Shown in pieces: positions 62,342-64,000 of a stretch of DNA of 64,000 nucleotides. Numbering within the stretch: the stretch's first letter is position 1; every line of letters starts with the position of its first letter. The stretch lies in contig CAKSQZ010000008.1 in assembly GCA_934486895.1 (NCBI GenBank), forward strand, positions 1 to 64,000, read 5' to 3'. The stretch is from an uncultured Eubacteriales bacterium (GTDB lineage: Bacteria; Bacillota; Clostridia; Oscillospirales; Acutalibacteraceae). The notes beneath the pieces were generated by a model that saw only the letters and a list, made by a program, of their open reading frames with translations, did not search any database and was not told the DNA's origin. A program made the position numbers and the translations under genes.

Positions 62342-64000
62342 TTAAAACAGGCCGGAAATAACTCCGTTTTCATCAATATCGATCTTTTCGGCAGACGGCA
62401 CTTTCGGCAGTCCCGGCATTGTCATAATATCGCCTGTTAGACAAACGACAAATCCCGCTCCGGCAGAAACCTTTGCACTGCGGACTGTGATCTTAAATCC
62501 GCTCGGTCTGCCGAGCTTTGTCTGATCGTCCGACAGCGAATACTGCGTTTTCGCCATGCAGACAGGGAATTTATCAAATCCGAGCCTGCGGAGATTTTCG
62601 ATCTCTTTTTTCGCCTTAGGCGTGTAATCAACACCGTCCGCACCGTATATCTTTGTTGCAACGGCATTTATCTTATCGAAAAGATTCATCTCATCGGGAT
62701 AAGTGAATGTAAAGTCATTCGGCTCATCGCAAAGACGGACAACCTCGTTTGCAAGCTTGATTCCGCCGTCAGATCCTTTGCCCCAAACTTCGCAAAGCGC
62801 AACATTGACTCCGAGCTCGCGGCACTTATCTTCAACAAGCCTGAGCTCAGCTTCGGTGTCGGTCGGGAAACGATTTATCGCAACAACACACGGAAGCTTG
62901 AAATTCCCGGTCATATTCTCAATATGCTTATAAAGATTGGGCAGACCCTTTTCAAGCGCGCCGAGATCTTCATTTGAAAGCTCGGCTTTCGGCTTACCAC
63001 CGTGGGATTTCAGTGCCCTGACAGTCGCAACGATAACAACGGCATCCGGTTTTAATCCTGCCGCGCGGCATTTAATATCAAGGAACTTTTCAGCACCGAG
63101 ATCGGCGCCGAATCCCGCCTCTGTCACAACATAATCGCCGAACTTCAAAGCCGCCTTTGTTGCGGTAACAGAGTTGCAGCCGTGAGCAATATTTGCAAAC
63201 GGACCGCCGTGAATAAACGCAGGTGTATGCTCAAGCGTCTGAACAAGGTTGGGCTTCAATGCGTCCTTTAAAAGGGCAGTCATAGCACCTTGTGCTTTAA
63301 GATCGCCTGCTGTAACAGGCTCGCCGTCCGTATTGTATCCCACAATAATTGATTTTATACGGGCTTTAAGATCGGTTATATCTGTTGCAAGACAAAGAAT
63401 AGCCATGATCTCGGAGGCAACGGTAATATCAAATCCATCCTCCCTCGGGAAGCCGTTAATTCTGCCGCCGAGTCCGTCGGTAACATATCTGAGCTGGCGG
63501 TCGTTCATGTCAACACAGCGCTTCCATGTGATACTGCGTGTGTCTATTCTGAGCGCATTGCCTTGATGAATATGGTTGTCGAGCATTGCGGCTAAAAGGT
63601 TGTTCGCAGCGCCTATTGCGTGCATATCACCTGTGAAATGAAGGTTTATATCCTCCATCGGCACTACCTGTGCATAACCGCCGCCGGCGGCACCGCCCTT
63701 GATTCCGAAAACAGGGCCGAGTGACGGCTCGCGAAGCGCAATAACAGTCTTTTTACCGATTTTGCTCAAAGCATCGCCCAAGCCAACGGTAACAGTCGTT
63801 TTGCCCTCGCCTGCCGGTGTCGGGTTGATAGCTGTAACAAGTATGAGCTTACCGTCTTTTTCGTCCTTTTTTGAACGGATAGTATTAAGATCGACTTTTG
63901 CCTTATATTTTCCGTAGTATTCAATGTCGTCTTCCGTAAGTCCGATTTTTTCGGAGATCTTCTTTATCGGAAGCATTTCACATTCCTGCGCTATTTCAAT
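62342..64000 (-). CDS. fhs: Formate-tetrahydrofolate ligase (5' end outside window)
   Basis: Fhs joins formate and tetrahydrofolate with ATP to give 10-formyl-THF, part of one-carbon metabolism and of the Wood-Ljungdahl methyl branch. P-loop NPTPAGEGKTTVTVGLGDAL, GGAAGGGYAQVVPM and HGGPFANIAHGCNSV are diagnostic. The Met at 63976 is internal: the frame continues to base 64000 as IEIAQECE, matching the family's conserved start (DIEIAQ). So the true start lies a few codons beyond the window. 552 codons are visible of about 556 expected. Confidence 0.95.
   Translation of the reverse strand: MEIAQECEMLPIKKISEKIGLTEDDIEYYGKYKAKVDLNTIRSKKDEKDGKLILVTAINPTPAGEGKTTVTVGLGDALSKIGKKTVIALREPSLGPVFGIKGGAAGGGYAQVVPMEDINLHFTGDMHAIGAANNLLAAMLDNHIHQGNALRIDTRSITWKRCVDMNDRQLRYVTDGLGGRINGFPREDGFDITVASEIMAILCLATDITDLKARIKSIIVGYNTDGEPVTAGDLKAQGAMTALLKDALKPNLVQTLEHTPAFIHGGPFANIAHGCNSVTATKAALKFGDYVVTEAGFGADLGAEKFLDIKCRAAGLKPDAVVIVATVRALKSHGGKPKAELSNEDLGALEKGLPNLYKHIENMTGNFKLPCVVAINRFPTDTEAELRLVEDKCRELGVNVALCEVWGKGSDGGIKLANEVVRLCDEPNDFTFTYPDEMNLFDKINAVATKIYGADGVDYTPKAKKEIENLRRLGFDKFPVCMAKTQYSLSDDQTKLGRPSGFKITVRSAKVSAGAGFVVCLTGDIMTMPGLPKVPSAEKIDIDENGVISGLF

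Overview
The window reads as chromosome of a spore-forming Clostridia bacterium, most likely Oscillospirales/Ruminococcaceae. Pointers are SpoIIE and CwlD (sporulation), the paired GlgC/GlgD ADP-glucose synthases, a class B sortase, a cohesin-type surface protein, a YesM/YesN two-component pair, and strong AGGAGG ribosome sites with many TTGACA-17-TATAAT promoters. This assignment is inference; no 16S or marker search was possible. Almost all DNA is ordinary coding sequence; the accessory signal sits in two repeat loci near the two ends.

Layout. 1-500: a 355-bp-period repeat locus whose core element has ends that match a tRNA T-arm. 588-3740 (-): operator-controlled ABC permease/ATPase pair. 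3758-8171 (-): glgBCD glycogen operon. 8243-10552 (-): spoIIE. 10704-12566 (+): leuCD. 12613-14696 (+): cwlD and radA. 14790-17540 (+): membrane-fusion protein, MacB-type permease and a DUF6873-like protein. 17544-21215 (+): cysteine desulfurase, thiI and cinA. 21216-22670 (+): class B sortase with a Thr-rich tail. 22715-26692 (+): M29 aminopeptidase, azlCD, a membrane-linked XRE regulator and degV. 26706-32814 (+): an unknown 148-residue protein, a TetR regulator, and an HdeD/MMPL/secreted-helix operon. 32817-35980 (-): GNAT, P-loop kinase and ClC transporter. 35956-37034 (+): cohesin-like surface protein. 37045-42845 (-): fruR-fruK-fruA-ptsH-ptsI, a complete PTS in one operon. 42897-45172 (-): comEC. 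45280-49612 (+): mglBAC galactose-type ABC importer plus a small InlB-repeat membrane protein. 49636-55060 (+): response regulator, sensor kinase, sugar-binding lipoprotein and aldo/keto reductase. 55063-55751: tandem array of three ~190-bp units behind a tRNA-Ala(GGC) gene (-). 55864-59327 (+): ABC exporter and cardiolipin synthase. 59464-61472 (+): large secreted protein with a possible sortase signal. 61474-64000 (-): SDR and a formate-tetrahydrofolate ligase cut by the window edge.

The most unusual feature is the repeat family shared by the two loci. A ~56-bp core (50 of 56 bases identical between loci by my alignment) is flanked by inverted ends that match the T-arm of a different tRNA at each locus: GGACTTGAA/TTCAAGTCC on the left and CGGGATCGA/TCGATCCCG (tRNA-Ala) on the right. 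At the tRNA-Ala locus each unit also carries a copy of the tRNA 3' end with CCA and the tRNA's terminator, which is how a miniature element that integrates into tRNA T-loops and stacks in tandem would look. No recombinase is encoded in the units. The sugar genes form a second theme: an ABC importer, a three-component sugar sensor, a fructose PTS carrying the general PTS proteins, and glycogen synthesis.
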